64,000 bases of DNA from the NCBI RefSeq assembly GCF_009793335.1, contig NZ_WING01000002.1, forward strand, positions 1,054,001 to 1,118,000, given 5' to 3'. The position numbers were made by a program, and so were the translations under genes. A model generated the notes under the pieces. That model was not told the origin of the DNA. It saw nothing but the letters and a program-made list of their open reading frames with translations, and searched no databases. Shown here in pieces: positions 53,820 through 63,368 of the stretch (position 1 is the first letter of the stretch; every line of letters starts with the position of its first letter). Source of the DNA: Actinomadura sp. J1-007. Its GTDB lineage: Bacteria; Actinomycetota; Actinomycetes; Streptosporangiales; Streptosporangiaceae.

Positions 53820-55400
53820 TCACAGTTCCTTGTGGCCGGCGTGGCCGAGTCGGGTGTCGGGCACCGGGCGGCTGGTCGTGACGGTGAAGTCGTCCACGTC
53901 GTCCAGGACGAACGTCGGCGTCCCCGGGACCTGCTCTGCCCGGACGTGGTGGAAGTCGGCGTCGGTCACGTCCCGCAGCGCGTACGCGGGGCGGGTGTCG
54001 CGTTCCTCGAACCTGACCTCGACGTTGTCGAAGGTGACGCCCTTGGCGTGCCGGATGTAGAAGCCGTACGCGGGCAGAGCCCCGAACATGGTGGTCTCGG
54101 GGTAGGTGCCTTCCTCCTCGGGAGGGCTCTGGACGACATCTCCCGGCGCGAGGCCGCCGGCCAGGCTGTGCCGGACGTTGCTGATCCGGACGTCCTCGAC
54201 GGGGTGGCCGGGGATTCCGGAGATCGTGGACGGGTAACGGGGGTCGGCGTTGTGGACGATGACGTCGCTGATGCTGACCCGGCGCAGGACGCCCACCCGG
54301 GCGCCGGCCGGCCCGCGCATCCGCGAGCCCAGCCGCAGGAAGATCGGCATCTGCACCCGGCGCATGGTGAGGTTGCTGATCGTCACGTCCTCCAGCGTCC
54401 CGCCGTCGACGGTCTGCAACGCCAGCCCGCGGCAGTGCTCGAAGATCACGTTCGAGATGGCGATGTTCTTGAATCCGCCGTTGGACTCGGTGCCGAACTT
54501 GATCCGGCCGGTCCGCCCGTACGACCCCGCGGTCCGGAACGTCCCGTCGTGCAGGGTGCCGAGGTCGTAGCCGCTGACCATGCAGCTGTCGATGGTGACG
54601 TTCTCGGTGGGGCGGGCCTCGCCCAGCGCGTAGGAGCTCTTGAGCACGATCGCGTCAGCGTTGGGCGTGTTGACGGTGGTGCCCGAGATCCGCACGTTGC
54701 GGCAGCAGTCGAGGTTGATGCCGTCGCTGTAGGTGTCGATGACCAGGTTGTCGATGCGCAGGTTGTCCACTCCGGTCGGCAGGATCGCCAGGCTGCCGCC
54801 GTTGAGGATGGTGATGTCACGGATCGTGACGTCGCGGCAGAGTTTCAGCGCGATCGCCTTGCTGCCCTGACCCGGATCGGACGACCCGGGCCCGCCGGCC
54901 AGCCCCTTCCCGTCGATCACGCCGGGACCGGAGATGGTGACGCCGGTGAGGCCCTCGCCCCAGATGAGGCTGTTGTGCCAATGGCTGTGCTCGTGGTCCT
55001 GGTACGGGTTGCCCGCTCCCGGTTCGGCCGGGTCGTACCCCTTTCCGCCGGTGGGCGTGGCGGCGAGCAGCGTGGCGCCCGGCGCGAGGTAGAGGGCGAG
55101 GTCGCTCTTCAGCCGGATCGAGTAGCAGGCGTACGTGCCGGCCGGGAAGTAGACGGTGCCGCCCGGCCCGCCGCCGGAGTGCGGCCGGGCCTTGGCGGCC
55201 TCCTCGATCGCGCGGTTGACGGCGTCGGAGTCGATCGTCACGCCGTCGCCCTCGGCGCCGAACCGCCTCACGTCGAACACTCGGCCGGGGCCGTCCATCG
55301 GGGTCCCAGGAGCCGCTTCGGCGGCGCTCGCTCGCGCCGGCGGCAGCGCGGCGACGGCCGTTGCGGCCGCTCCCATCGTGACGATGCGGCGACGGCTCAT
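53820..55400 (-). CDS. Secreted right-handed beta-helix protein, GH28 (polygalacturonase)-like
   Basis: ATG 55400 gives 526 residues beginning MSRRRIVTMGAAATAVAALP, a Tat-type signal. The mature part starts with the pectin-lyase-like FDVRRFGAEGDGVTIDSDAV, then runs of beta-helix coils. GH28-like catalytic motifs are seen as YSDGINLDCCRNV, TPNADAIVLKSS and RTGRIKFGTESNGG (the RIK motif). The second Asp pair deviates from the classic GDD, so the exact chemistry is uncertain. Probable role: cleaving or binding extracellular uronic-acid-rich polysaccharide. Longer in-frame starts upstream add charged sequence before the signal and are unlikely. Confidence 0.82.
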   Translation of the reverse strand: MSRRRIVTMGAAATAVAALPPARASAAEAAPGTPMDGPGRVFDVRRFGAEGDGVTIDSDAVNRAIEEAAKARPHSGGGPGGTVYFPAGTYACYSIRLKSDLALYLAPGATLLAATPTGGKGYDPAEPGAGNPYQDHEHSHWHNSLIWGEGLTGVTISGPGVIDGKGLAGGPGSSDPGQGSKAIALKLCRDVTIRDITILNGGSLAILPTGVDNLRIDNLVIDTYSDGINLDCCRNVRISGTTVNTPNADAIVLKSSYALGEARPTENVTIDSCMVSGYDLGTLHDGTFRTAGSYGRTGRIKFGTESNGGFKNIAISNVIFEHCRGLALQTVDGGTLEDVTISNLTMRRVQMPIFLRLGSRMRGPAGARVGVLRRVSISDVIVHNADPRYPSTISGIPGHPVEDVRISNVRHSLAGGLAPGDVVQSPPEEEGTYPETTMFGALPAYGFYIRHAKGVTFDNVEVRFEERDTRPAYALRDVTDADFHHVRAEQVPGTPTFVLDDVDDFTVTTSRPVPDTRLGHAGHKEL

Positions 55401-55597
55401 CGACTGGTCCACGGCCTCTTCTTTCGTCAGGTGCTTCTCAAGATCCCGATGGCGGGTGAGGTCGCACCATCGTCGGAGGCGATCACGGCCGCCGTCGTCG
55501 TGTCGCGGGAGGTCTTCCGCGTACACCCCTCGGCGTAGGCGGCCGCGCGGTTCGGCGGGCCGGGCGCGGTGTCGGAGGTGTCGCGTTTAATCGGGGT

Positions 55598-57589
55598 GTG
55601 GACGTCAAAGAGCGCATCGCGGAGCTGACCGCCGAGGTCAAGCGGCTGAACGACCTGTACTACGGCACCGGGGACAGTCCGTTGCCCGACGCCGACTACG
55701 ACGCGTTGAAGGACGAGCTGGCCGCGCTGGTCGCCGAGCACCCCGAGCTCGAACCGGCCGACAGCCCGCTGGGGAAGGTCAACGCGCCCGCGGAGCTGAC
55801 CGGGCCGACCGTGCGGCACGCGCGGCCGATGCTGTCGCTGGCGAAGGCGACCGGCGAGGAGCAGGTCCGGGCGTTCTGCGAACGGTTCGGCGGGCAGGTG
55901 TTCCGCGTGTCGGAGAAGCTCGACGGGCTGTCGCTGTCGGTCGTCTACGTCGACGGGCGGCTCGACTACGTCGCCACCCGCGGGACGGGCGCGGTCGGGG
56001 AGCTGGTGACCGAGAAGGTCCGGCACGTGATCCCGGGCCTGCCGGCCGAGATCGAGGAGCCCGGGCGCGTCGAGGTCCGCGGCGAGGCGGTGATGCTGCG
56101 GTCGGTGTGGGCCGCCTACAACGAGGCGCACCCCGACCGGACGCTGACCAACCCCCGGTCGGGCGCCGCCGGGACGCTGGTGCTCAAGGACCCCGAGGCC
56201 GCCGCGGCCGCCAAGCGGCTGCTGCGGTTCTTCGCGTTCGGCGCCGACCGCGAGGGCGCGGCGGTGCGGATCCCGGCGGGTTTCGAGCCGGTCGCCCAGT
56301 ACGTGTGCGCGACGCCCGAGGAGGTGCTGGACGCGATCGGTGAGATCGGCGGCCGCCGCGACGGGCTGGACTACGACATCGACGGCGCGGTGGTGCGGCT
56401 GCACGAGCCGGCGGCGTTCGACGCGGCGGGGTTCAACAGCGCCGAGCCGCGCGGGGCGATCGCGTTCAAGTACCCGCCGGAGGAGAAGCTGACGACGCTG
56501 CTGTCGGTCGAGTGGCCGGTCGGGAAGATCGGCCGCGTCCCGCCGCGGGCCAAGGTCGCGCCGGTGTTCGTCGGCGGCGTGACGGTGGAGAACGTCACCC
56601 TGCACAACCCGCGGCTGATCCGCGAGCGCGACCTGCGGATCGGCGACAGGATCGCGGTCGTGCGGCGCGGCGACGTGATCCCGTTCGCGGGCCGCTCGCT
56701 GCCGGAGGAACGGGACGGCAGCGAGGTGGAGATCGTCCCGCCGGCGCACTGCCCGTCGTGCGGTTCGGAGCTGGAGGTCCGCGGCACCGGCGAGGAGCGC
56801 TGGTGCCTGAACCTCCAGTGCCCGGCGCAGGCGACGCGGCGGCTGATGCACTGGGCCTCGCGGCAGGCGGCCGACATGGAGGGCGTCGGCGACGTCTGGA
56901 TCGAGAAGCTCGCCGAGGACGGCGTGCTCAAGCGCCGCAGCGACTTCTACGACCTGACGGCCGAACGGCTGCTCGGCTACGAGCGGATGGGCGAGGTCAG
57001 CGCCAGGAACATGGTCGACTCGATCGCCTCGTCCAAGGGCATGGGCCTGCGGCGCGCGCTGATCGGCCTGGCGATCCCGATGGCGTCGGAGGGCACCGCC
57101 AAGCGGCTGTGCCTGGCCGGCTACCAGCGCGTCGAGGACGTCGCGGCGGCGACGGCCGAGGACCTGGTGGCGATCCGCGACATCGGGCCGAAGGCCGCCG
57201 AGAGCATCGTGGCGTTCTTCGCCCGCCCGGAGGTCCGGGAGGAGATCGCGGCGCTCCGCGAGCGCGGCGTCGACCTCGACGTGCTCGACGAGGACCGGCC
57301 CGTCGACGCGGCGGCCGCGGGCGACTCGCCGCTCAAGGGCAGGACGGTCGTGATCACCGGCGCGTTCACCGACCCGCGCTCGGGCGCGAAGATCAGCCGC
57401 CCGGACGTCACGCGCCTGGTCGAACGGGCCGCGGCGACGGCCGTCTCGTCGGTCTCGGCCGGCACCGACTACCTGCTCGCCGGCGACAACGTCGGCGCCG
57501 CCAAGACCGCCAAAGCCGAGAAACTCGGCGTCACCGTCGTCGACCAGGCCGAACTCTGGCGCTGGCTCACCCAGGCCGCCGTCATCTGA
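55598..57589 (+). CDS. ligA: NAD-dependent DNA ligase, divergent LigA
   Basis: GTG 55598 gives 663 residues. Domain order is complete: Ia-like start (RLNDLYYGTGDSPLPDADYD), adenylation with nucleophile Lys107 in SEKLDGLS, GEAVML, NPRSGAAGTLV, GLDYDIDGAVVR, FKYPPEEK, OB fold, a four-Cys zinc finger (CPSCGSELE, then CLNLQCPAQ), helix-hairpin-helix motifs and a C-terminal BRCT domain (LKGRTVVITGAFTDPRSG). Several positions differ from the usual actinobacterial housekeeping enzyme (KLDG rather than KIDG), so it may be a second, specialised ligase. It seals nicks using NAD+. The neighbours give no clue. Confidence 0.9.
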   Translation: MDVKERIAELTAEVKRLNDLYYGTGDSPLPDADYDALKDELAALVAEHPELEPADSPLGKVNAPAELTGPTVRHARPMLSLAKATGEEQVRAFCERFGGQVFRVSEKLDGLSLSVVYVDGRLDYVATRGTGAVGELVTEKVRHVIPGLPAEIEEPGRVEVRGEAVMLRSVWAAYNEAHPDRTLTNPRSGAAGTLVLKDPEAAAAAKRLLRFFAFGADREGAAVRIPAGFEPVAQYVCATPEEVLDAIGEIGGRRDGLDYDIDGAVVRLHEPAAFDAAGFNSAEPRGAIAFKYPPEEKLTTLLSVEWPVGKIGRVPPRAKVAPVFVGGVTVENVTLHNPRLIRERDLRIGDRIAVVRRGDVIPFAGRSLPEERDGSEVEIVPPAHCPSCGSELEVRGTGEERWCLNLQCPAQATRRLMHWASRQAADMEGVGDVWIEKLAEDGVLKRRSDFYDLTAERLLGYERMGEVSARNMVDSIASSKGMGLRRALIGLAIPMASEGTAKRLCLAGYQRVEDVAAATAEDLVAIRDIGPKAAESIVAFFARPEVREEIAALRERGVDLDVLDEDRPVDAAAAGDSPLKGRTVVITGAFTDPRSGAKISRPDVTRLVERAAATAVSSVSAGTDYLLAGDNVGAAKTAKAEKLGVTVVDQAELWRWLTQAAVI

Positions 57590-57812
57590 CCCCCGCCACC
57601 GCCCACGCAGCGCCTGAGAATCGATCGCGCCGTCCTTCCCCGGGCCCCTCCTGAACGGCCCGACCGATTCGGATGGTCCTGCTCCTTGCGTACGGCGCGA
57701 AGGGTGCGACCGGTTCGCTCTGGCCGGTCCGGGTGGTGCGACCGGTGTGGACGGCCTTGCCATGCGGGCGGCCGATGGCTCGGACGTCCCACCGGCCGGA
57801 CGAGCGGGTGGG

Positions 57813-58496
57813 TTAGGACGCTGCTTGGTGGGTTGTGGCGGTGGTCGGCGGGGTGAACTCGATGCGGCCTGCGACCTCTAGGAGGTCTGCGCGGCCGTTC
57901 TCGGCGGGTGGGAGCCTTCCGGCGATGACGACCGCGTCGGCGAGGTCGTCCGCGGTGAGGCCCGCGCTGGTCCATGCGTGCAGGAACGAGCCGCACATCT
58001 CCGGCCACGGTGGCGATGCGCCGCGGGCTACGGCCGTTCGGAGCGTCGGGCCGTTCCGGAGCGCCGCCAGACACTCGGTGCCGGCCGGCTCGATCGCCAC
58101 CTCGCATTCGGGATGGCGGGCGAGGGCTCGTCGCAGCCGTACGACGGGCGGCGCGAGACCGGCGGGCGGCTTCGGGGGGCGGGTCACCAGGACGTCGGCG
58201 CTTGTCCGGTGGACGGTGGCGTCGTGGCGGGCGACGACGTGTGTGCCCGTGACCACGTTGGCGAAGGCGGACGCGCCCGCCCCCGGGTGCTTCGGCGTGG
58301 GCGGCGCGGCGCCTTCCGGGCGCGGGTCGAGGGTCATCAGGCGGGGTGCGCGCAGCCGGCCGCCCCTCGGGATGACCAGCACGGCGGGGACGCCGCCGTC
58401 CGGCCGGGGCGCGCCGGGGCGCGGGCGCGCCAGGCACAGGACGTGCTGCGGGCGGAACAGCCGGGTGAAGACGGTTCCGGCGAACTCCTCGGACAT
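57813..58496 (-). CDS. Hypothetical protein, upstream-coupled to a transferase-like gene
   Basis: ATG 58496 has AAGGAG five bases upstream; 227 residues. No known domain is recognised. Visible parts are FTRLFRPQHVLCLARPRPG, a Pro-rich middle, VVRLRRALARHPECEVAIEP and AWTSAGLTADDLADAVVIAGRLP. No signal peptide or membrane helix. It starts 14 bases after the stop of the transferase-like gene on the same strand, so the two probably form an operon, and it lies divergent to the SARP regulator. Confidence 0.65.
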   Translation of the reverse strand: MSEEFAGTVFTRLFRPQHVLCLARPRPGAPRPDGGVPAVLVIPRGGRLRAPRLMTLDPRPEGAAPPTPKHPGAGASAFANVVTGTHVVARHDATVHRTSADVLVTRPPKPPAGLAPPVVRLRRALARHPECEVAIEPAGTECLAALRNGPTLRTAVARGASPPWPEMCGSFLHAWTSAGLTADDLADAVVIAGRLPPAENGRADLLEVAGRIEFTPPTTATTHQAAS

Positions 58497-58510
58497 CACG
58501 GCTCCTTCTG

Positions 58511-59722
58511 CTACTTCGCGAGGAACGGGGGGACGGCCGGGCGCGGGACCGGCACCGTCGGCGGCTGCCCGAGCCGCAGCAGCCGGTACATCAGGCGGCG
58601 CATGTTCCGGCCGAACCGGCCCGGCTCGGAGGTGATCCGTTCGGCGACGCGGCGCAGCGGCTCCGGGCGGAACTCCTCGGCGGCCCGCGCGAGCTGCCTG
58701 CGCAGCGACGCGACGCCGGTGAGCCGCGGCGCGGTCTCGCCGAGCAGGGCGGCGGCGGACCCGGGGCCGACCCCGGCGGCGTGGAAGCAGCCGAGCAGCA
58801 CCGGCACCCCCGCCGCCGCGCCGTACACGGTCGCCGGGCCGTGGTCGCCGATGATCCAGTCGGCGGCGGCGAGCACGCCCCGCCAGTCGGCCTCCGGCGC
58901 GACCAGGTGCAGGCCGCGGCGCCGGCACTCGGCCAGCCACGCCCGCGCCTGCCAGCTTCCGCGCCCGGCCCACAGGTGCGGGTGCAGGAGCGACACGACC
59001 TGGTACTCGTCCTCGGGCAGCTCGGCCAGCAGCCGGGGCCACAGGCCGGGCCGCCGCCCGATCAGCGACTCGCGGCCCCACGACGAGCAGACCACGACGA
59101 GCTTGCGGCCGTCGCCGGCGCCGAGCGCCGCCCGGTAGGCGGGCCGCCGGTCCAGGCTCGCGACGAGCCCGTCGTACGCCGGGTCCCCGACGACGCCCGC
59201 CGCCGGGAGCGCCTCCGGGCAGGCGCGGGCGAGCGCCGCCCGGTCGTCGCGGTGCGGCAGCGCGATCGCCGACGGGACGAGCCACCCGTCGTGGACGAGC
59301 CGCCGCGGGTCCAGCCCGTACGCGCCGCCCGCCGCCCGGCCCGCGCGCCGCGCGACGACCCCCGCCGCGCCGAGCCCTCCGGCCTCCTGCGGCAGCACGA
59401 CGAGCGGCGCGTCCACCTCGTGGACGCCGCCGTGCGCCGCCGCCACGGCGAGGTCGTACCTGGTGCGCGTGGCGTTCGCCCAGGGCGTCCCCGCCGCCCC
59501 GAGCCCCGAGAGGAACGCCCGCGCGCCTTCCCCGAAGACGTCCGGGCCCTGGGTGAACACCACCTCCACGCGCGGGTCGTCCTCCAGGAGCCGGGCGGCG
59601 TCCAGGAGACGCTGCCCTGAGGCGACCGTGTGGACGATCAGCAGCACGGTCCTGCGCGCGCCCCTCGCCCCGTTCTCCGCGGCGGGTCCTTCCGGTCCCC
59701 GTCGCCGTCCGCTGTGTGCCAT
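58511..59722 (-). CDS. GT-B-fold transferase-like protein (glycosyl/glycerophospho-transferase type)
   Basis: ATG 59722 gives 403 residues; GGAGGG lies 12 bases upstream. The N-terminal TVLLIVHTVASGQRLLDAARLL and the C-terminal ADWIIGDHGPATVYGAAAGVPVLLGCF are the two halves of a GT-B-like fold. The IGDHG..T.YGA..G.PVLL pattern recalls CDP-glycerol glycerophosphotransferases and related glycosyltransferases of actinomycetes, but the family is poorly described. Likely role: making or modifying a surface polymer or metabolite glycoside. Operon with the downstream hypothetical gene. Confidence 0.68.
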   Translation of the reverse strand: MAHSGRRRGPEGPAAENGARGARRTVLLIVHTVASGQRLLDAARLLEDDPRVEVVFTQGPDVFGEGARAFLSGLGAAGTPWANATRTRYDLAVAAAHGGVHEVDAPLVVLPQEAGGLGAAGVVARRAGRAAGGAYGLDPRRLVHDGWLVPSAIALPHRDDRAALARACPEALPAAGVVGDPAYDGLVASLDRRPAYRAALGAGDGRKLVVVCSSWGRESLIGRRPGLWPRLLAELPEDEYQVVSLLHPHLWAGRGSWQARAWLAECRRRGLHLVAPEADWRGVLAAADWIIGDHGPATVYGAAAGVPVLLGCFHAAGVGPGSAAALLGETAPRLTGVASLRRQLARAAEEFRPEPLRRVAERITSEPGRFGRNMRRLMYRLLRLGQPPTVPVPRPAVPPFLAK

Positions 59723-59954
59723 CGCGTTCGTGCCCCCTCCGTACGGCGTGCGATCGTCGATGACGCGACCCCGCACCGATCGTCGGAAGCGGCGCTTGCG
59801 GAACCGCTTGCGGAAACCTTGCGGAACGGCTCGCGGGCCCGGCCCATACCGGCCACGGCACACAACGCTCACTTCTGGCTACAGATCCTTGACAGGTGGA
59901 AAGATCCCTCCTGTCGGCGACGGTCAAAGGGCACTTTCCCTCTAGGGAGCGCGG

Positions 59955-62900
59955 ATGGAATTCCGCATACTCGGCCCGGTGGAACTGCGGGCGCGGGGGA
60001 GCTCCACACACCGGGCTGGGCGAAGGAACGGTGCGTTCTCGCCAGCCTGCTCCTCGCGGTGGGCAGGCCGGTCACGGCCGAGGCGCTCATCGGACGGCTG
60101 TGGGAGGGCGACCCGCCCGGCCGGGCCCGGGCCCTGCTGCACACGCAGATCACCCGGCTGCGGCGCCGCCTCCAGGCGCTGGACCCGGACGTACGGCTCG
60201 AACACCGGTCCGGGGCGTACGTGCTCGTCGCCGACCCGGAGCAGATCGACTACCAGCGTTTCCGGTTGCTGCGCGCGCAGGCCCGGTCGATCGCCGCCAG
60301 CGGCGACCCGGCGCACGCGGTGCGGCTGCTGCGCGAGGCCGCCGAGCTGTGGCGGGGCGAGGAGCCGCTCACCGGCGTGCCGGGCTCGTGGGCGGAGATG
60401 GCGCGCCGCACGATCTCGGAGGAGCTGCTCGGCGGCGCCCTCGACCGCGTCGGCCTCGAACTGGAGGACGGCCGCCACGCCGAGGTCGCCGCCGAACTGG
60501 CCGGGCTCGCCGCGCGGTTCCCCTACGACGACAAGCCCGTCGAGCTGCTGATGCTCGCCCTGCACCGCTGCGGGCGGTCCGGCGACGCCGTCCAGGCGTA
60601 CGAGCGGCTGCGGCGGCGCCTGGACGCGGAGCTCGGGCTGTCGCCCGGCCGCGACACCGCCGCGCTCCACCGGCGGATCCTCGCGGGCGACCCCGCGCTG
60701 CTGCTCGCCGACCGCCCGCGCCCCGAACGCCGCCCGCCGAACGACCTGCCGCGCGACGTCCACACGTTCACCGGACGCGCGGCGGAGCTGGAACGGCTCA
60801 CGGCCCTCGCGGAGGACGGCGAGGGCGCCGTCGCGGTCCTCGCGCTCGACGGGATGCCGGGCGTCGGCAAGACCGTCCTCGCCGTCCATCTGGCGCACCG
60901 GCTCGCCGCCCGCTACCCGGACGGGCAGGTCTTCCTCGCCCTGCACGCCCACCAGCCCGGCCGCGAGCCGCTCGACCCGTCGTCCGCGCTCGAACGGCTG
61001 CTGATCAAGCTCCGCGTGCACCGGGACCGCATCCCGCCCGGCCTGGAGGACCGCGCGGCGCTGTGGCGGGACGAGCTCGCCGGGCGCCGCGTCCTCCTCG
61101 TCCTCGACGACGCGGTCGGCAACGAGCAGGTCCGCCACCTGCTCCCCGGCGCGCCCGGCTGCCTGGCCGTCGTCACCAGCAGGCGCCGCCTCACCGGCCT
61201 GGACGCGGCCCGGCCCGTGTCCCTGGAGGTCCCCGCGCCGGGCGAGGCGGCCGAGCTCCTCGCCCGCGTGGCCGGTGGACGGGTCTCCGCGGACGACCCC
61301 GCCGTCCGGGAGGCGGCCCGGCTGTGCGGCCACCTGCCCCTCGCGCTCCAGCTCGCGGGGAACCGGCTGCTGCACCGCGCCGCGTGGACCGCCGCCGACC
61401 TCGCCCAACGGCTGCGGGAGGGCGGCGGACGGCTCGCGGAGATCCGCGCCGAGAACCGGGAGCTGACCGCCGCGTTCCGGCTGTCGTTCGAGGACCTCGG
61501 CGAACGGGACCGCGACGCGTTCCGCCTGCTCGGCCTGCATCCCGGCGACGACCTCACCGCCGCCGACGCCGCCGTCCTGCTCGGAACGTCCCGCGCCGGG
61601 GCGGAGGCCGTTCTGGACGTCCTGCTCGACCACCACCTGCTCTCCGAGCGGGAACGCGGCCGCCACCGGTTCCACGACCTGATCCGCGAGTACGCGGCGC
61701 GGCTCGCCGAGGACGTCCCCGCGCCGGAGCGCGACGCCGCGGTGGAACGGCTCCTGGACCACTACCTCGCCACCGCCGGCCGCGCCGACCGCCTCGTCCA
61801 TCCCGCCGACGGCCGTCCCGCCGACCCGCCGCCGGCCGCCGGGGAGCCGCCCGGAACGCCGGAGGAGGCCCGCCGCTGGCTCGCCGACGAGACCGGCAAC
61901 CTCCTGCGCGCGGCGGCGTACGCCTCGGAGAGCGGCCGGCCCGCGTTCGCGGCCCGCCTCGCCGCCGTCCTCGGCCGCTACCTGGAGGGCGCGGGCCGGT
62001 GGACGGAGGCCGCGGCCCTCCACGAGCGCGCCGTCACCGCCTGGCGCGCCCTCGGCGACGAGGGGAGGCCGTCCGCGCGCTGGCCGACCTCAGCAAGGTC
62101 GCGTGGCGTACGGGCGAGTACGGGCGGGCGCTGGACGCGGCGGGGGAGGGGCTCGGCCTCGCGCGCGCCCGCGAGGACCGGCGCTCCACCGCGGTCCTGC
62201 TGAACCAGCACGGCCTGATCCACTGGCACCGTTCGGAGTACGACGTCGCGACCGGCTACTTCGAGCAGGCCCTCGCCATCCACCGCGAGCGCGGCGACGA
62301 CCGCGGCGAGGCCGAGGTGCTCAACAACCTCGGGATCGTGCTGTGGCACCTCGGCCGCTACGACGCGTCCGCCGGGAGCCTGCGCGCCGCGCTCGCGCTC
62401 TACGAGGACGCGGGCGAACGGCGCGGCCGGCAGGTGACGCTCAGCAATATCGGATTCCTGGAGGCGGGACTCGGCCATTACGACACCGCGCTCGACCATT
62501 ACCGGCGCGCCGACGACGCCATCGAGATGCGGCGCCAGGACCGCGCCATCTGGATCAACAACGTCGCCACCGTCTACCGCAAACTCGGCCGGGCCGGGCG
62601 CGCCATCGAGGAATACCGGAAGGCGCTGTCCATTTACCGGGAGATAGGCGACCGGCGCGGGGAATGCGATTCCCTCAACCACATCGGCGCGTGCTTCGCC
62701 GAGCTGGGCCGGGACGGCGAGGCGCTCATCCACCACCAGAAGGCGCTCAACCTTTCCCGGGACCTTCTGGAACGGTTCGAGGAGGCGGCGGCGCTGCGCA
62801 GCATCGGCGAGGTCCACCTGCGCGCCGGGCGGCACCGCGTCGCCGCCGAGCAGTTGGAGGCGTCGCTTGGGCTGGCCCGCGCGATCGGCGACGCCTACCA

Positions 62901-63072
62901 GGAGGCGCGCGCCCTCGACGGCCTCGCGGAGGTCGCCGCCCAGACCCGGGACGAGGCGCGGGCGCGGTCCCACCGCCGCCGCGCGCTCGAACTCTACGAC
63001 GCCCTCGGAGTGCCGGAGGCGGACGCGCTCCGGGCGCGCCTTCTCGGCCCCAGTGACGCCTCCGGCGCCTGA
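59955..63072 (+). CDS. SARP/AfsR-type regulator: wHTH-BTAD-NB-ARC-TPR (frame interrupted twice)
   Basis: ATG 59955 has AGGGAG five bases upstream. MEFRILGPVELRA is the usual SARP start; the frame then changes near 59995 to HTPGWAKERCVLASLLLAVGRP and again near 62063 to EAVRALADLSKVAWRTGEYG, each repaired by one base, giving about 1,039 residues. Domains: OmpR-type winged helix (1-95), bacterial transcriptional activator domain (about 97-245), NB-ARC ATPase with GMPGVGKTVLA near residue 298 and VLLVLDDAVGN, then TPR repeats from about residue 690 (YDVATGYFEQALAIHRERGD and relatives). Such proteins switch on secondary metabolite or developmental genes. It is divergent from the transferase operon and upstream of a 35-residue peptide gene. 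Confidence 0.85.
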
Positions 63073-63260
63073 CGCCGCCATGGTGAATAGGCAAAGCCGA
63101 AAGACATTCTAGAATCGCCGTTGATGTGTCGGTGTGCAGTACTTGGTTCGCCCTGCGTTGGTACGTGGGACCTGCTACGTTCTTGCCTGGTTCAAGACGC
63201 CGCGCGGTGCCGCCGCGGGCGTCCGGCAATTCATGAAACCGTTTGGAGACGAATAACCCC

Positions 63261-63368
63261 GTGCGTAAATACTCGACCATTCTGGTGGGCATCGCCGGCA
63301 CCTTCATGACGATGTCCTTCGTCAAGCTCGTCGACGCGGCCGAGACGTTCAGGAGCCTGACGGCGTGA
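63261..63368 (+). CDS. Small hydrophobic peptide gene (35 aa) downstream of the SARP regulator
   Basis: GTG 63261 opens a 35-codon frame with a plausible Shine-Dalgarno (GGAGACG, 11 bases away). The product begins MRKYSTILVGIAGTFMTMSF and ends VKLVDAAETFRSLTA: a short charged start, one hydrophobic segment, an amphipathic end. Codon third positions are G/C rich apart from the first few, as in real genes. A 188-base AT-richer region precedes it and could hold its own promoter. Too short for family recognition; possible roles are membrane peptide, signalling peptide or regulator. Its last 20 bases overlap the convergent MFS gene. Confidence 0.5.
   Translation: MRKYSTILVGIAGTFMTMSFVKLVDAAETFRSLTA

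Noticed and set aside
53697..54060. Plus-strand ORF starting MSDPPATSPATTT
   Set aside because: It has simple Thr/Ala/Ser composition, no Shine-Dalgarno, and most of it is antisense to the beta-helix gene.
59955..62100. Programmed frameshifting in the SARP regulator
   Set aside because: No slippery heptamer or pseudoknot stands out, and the same one-base defect appears in six other genes in the window.
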